Source: Deltaproteobacteria bacterium
GTDB taxonomy: Bacteria; Desulfobacterota; Binatia; UBA9968
Assembly (NCBI GenBank): GCA_023250495.1
Contig: JAHFAP010000207.1
Span: 1-5,922 of the forward strand
Reading direction: 5' to 3'
DNA: 5,922 bases
Under the pieces are notes generated by a model. The model saw only the letters and a program-made list of their open reading frames with translations. It had not been told where the DNA came from and made no database searches. Position 1 is the first letter of the stretch. Each line of letters opens with the position of its first letter. Shown here piece after piece: positions 5,252-5,922 of the stretch. The translations under genes and the position numbers were made by a program.

Positions 5252-5922
5252 TTGGCCATTTATCTCTTCGCATTCCTTCTTCCGCTGTTCGGGTTGTCGC
5301 CGTGCTCAGAAGCTCAGGAGCTTAGAAAAATTCATGTGGCGATTCCCGCCGTCTCTCCTGCTTCCACGACCTTCGCCGTCGCCAAGGATAGAGGCTACTA
5401 CCGGGAGGAGGGTCTGGATGTCGAGTTGATCGTGATGCCTTCGGCGGTGGCCGTACAGGCTCTCATCGGCGGAAACGTGAAGTTCGCCACAGTGGGCGGG
5501 GCCGGGCTTCCGCCGGCGCTCAGAGGCGCGCCGATCCGTTTTCTCTTCACCACTTTCAGCCGGCCCATGTTCTGGCTCTTTGCCAAGCCGGAGATTCGCT
5601 CCATCGGGGATCTGAAAGGCAAGAGGGTCGGGGTCTCAAGCCTTGGCAGCGGCCCCGATTCGATCCTGCGCGATCTGTTGAAAAAGCACGGGATTGAAGG
5701 AGGACGGGAGGTGGTGATTATGCCGATGGGCGCGGGCACCGCGCGCTTTGGGGCGTTGAAGGCAGGCTCCGTGGACGCGGCTATGCTTTCCATTCCCAGC
5801 AACTTCCTGGCGCAGGAGGCCGGCTTCCGCGAGCTGGTATCTTTTATCGAACAGGACATCGTGGAGCTGCAGGGAAGCATACTTGCGTCCGAGCAGCTGC
5901 TCGAATCCGAGCCGGCGCTGGC
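5252..5922 (+). CDS. NMT1/THI5-like substrate-binding protein (SBP-B), 3' end cut by window
   Basis: The frame is open from TTG at 5252 to the last base: 223 codons, about two thirds of the usual 310-340. Residues 1-22 are a signal peptide (hydrophobic IYLFAFLLPLFGL core, likely cleavage after SEA or AQ; the Cys18 context LSPC is a poor lipobox). The mature part has LRKIHVAIPAVSPAS (24-38), VAKDRGYYREEGLDVELIV (43-61), QALIGGNVKFAT (69-80), LKGKRVGVSSLGSG (121-134) and TARFGALKAGSVDAAMLSIP (163-182), then NFLAQEAGF (184-192). Every block has a counterpart in SBP-A at the same spacing, so the two are paralogues of the same binding-protein group, but clearly diverged (roughly a third identical by eye). 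It is transcribed divergently from the LLM gene, and permease genes could lie beyond the window. The only unusual point is the TTG start. Ligand unknown. Confidence 0.9.
   Translation, partial: MAIYLFAFLLPLFGLSPCSEAQELRKIHVAIPAVSPASTTFAVAKDRGYYREEGLDVELIVMPSAVAVQALIGGNVKFATVGGAGLPPALRGAPIRFLFTTFSRPMFWLFAKPEIRSIGDLKGKRVGVSSLGSGPDSILRDLLKKHGIEGGREVVIMPMGAGTARFGALKAGSVDAAMLSIPSNFLAQEAGFRELVSFIEQDIVELQGSILASEQLLESEPAL

Noticed and set aside
5398..5880. Minus-strand open frame opposite SBP-B
   Set aside because: The plus strand here encodes the conserved binding-protein blocks; the minus translation is Pro/Ser/Arg-rich and unlike a protein.

Overview
The window is a GC-rich, densely packed bacterial chromosomal segment with one almost complete catabolic-looking cluster. 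It has no phage, IS, CRISPR, tRNA or rRNA signals. The mix of NMT1/THI5-like solute-binding proteins, a luciferase-like (LLM) oxidoreductase, an asparaginase-like amidohydrolase, an AhpD-like protein and a PuuE-like polysaccharide deacetylase resembles uncultivated soil or sediment bacteria such as Rokubacteria, Tectomicrobia or Binatota, and also some Proteobacteria. That placement is a guess from gene content, not a phylogenetic result.

Layout, left to right. Positions 2-130 (+) look like the C-terminal 42 codons of an unrecognised gene. Positions 204-1076 (+) encode a PuuE/allantoinase-type deacetylase. A convergent gap (1077-1265) holds a candidate terminator for the minus-strand genes. 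Four minus-strand genes, in transcription order, are an LLM-class flavin/F420 oxidoreductase (5084-4155), a type II asparaginase-family amidohydrolase (4064-3060), a carboxymuconolactone decarboxylase/AhpD-like protein (2991-2326) and a secreted NMT1/THI5-like solute-binding protein (SBP-A, 2258-1266). Gaps between them are 67-90 bp. A perfect TATAAT with a partial -35 lies between the asparaginase and AhpD-like genes, so the last two can probably be transcribed separately. A divergent 167-bp gap then leads to SBP-B (5252 to the window end, +), a paralogue of SBP-A. It starts at TTG behind a good Shine-Dalgarno and is cut by the window edge.

How the genes may work together (inference): two secreted binding proteins capture a small organic solute, and the cytoplasmic enzymes (LLM oxidoreductase, amide hydrolase, ureide/amide deacylase, AhpD-like thiol protein) process it. 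No permease or ATPase is in view. The strongest molecular observation concerns the asparaginase-like protein. By my alignment it keeps the nucleophilic and proton-relay residues, but the three positions that hold the substrate alpha-ammonium in E. coli AnsB (Gln59, Asp90, Glu283) are His, Asn and absent. This suggests its amide substrate may not be L-asparagine. I see a plausible uncharacterised amide or N-heterocycle degradation cassette, not a clearly new class of system.
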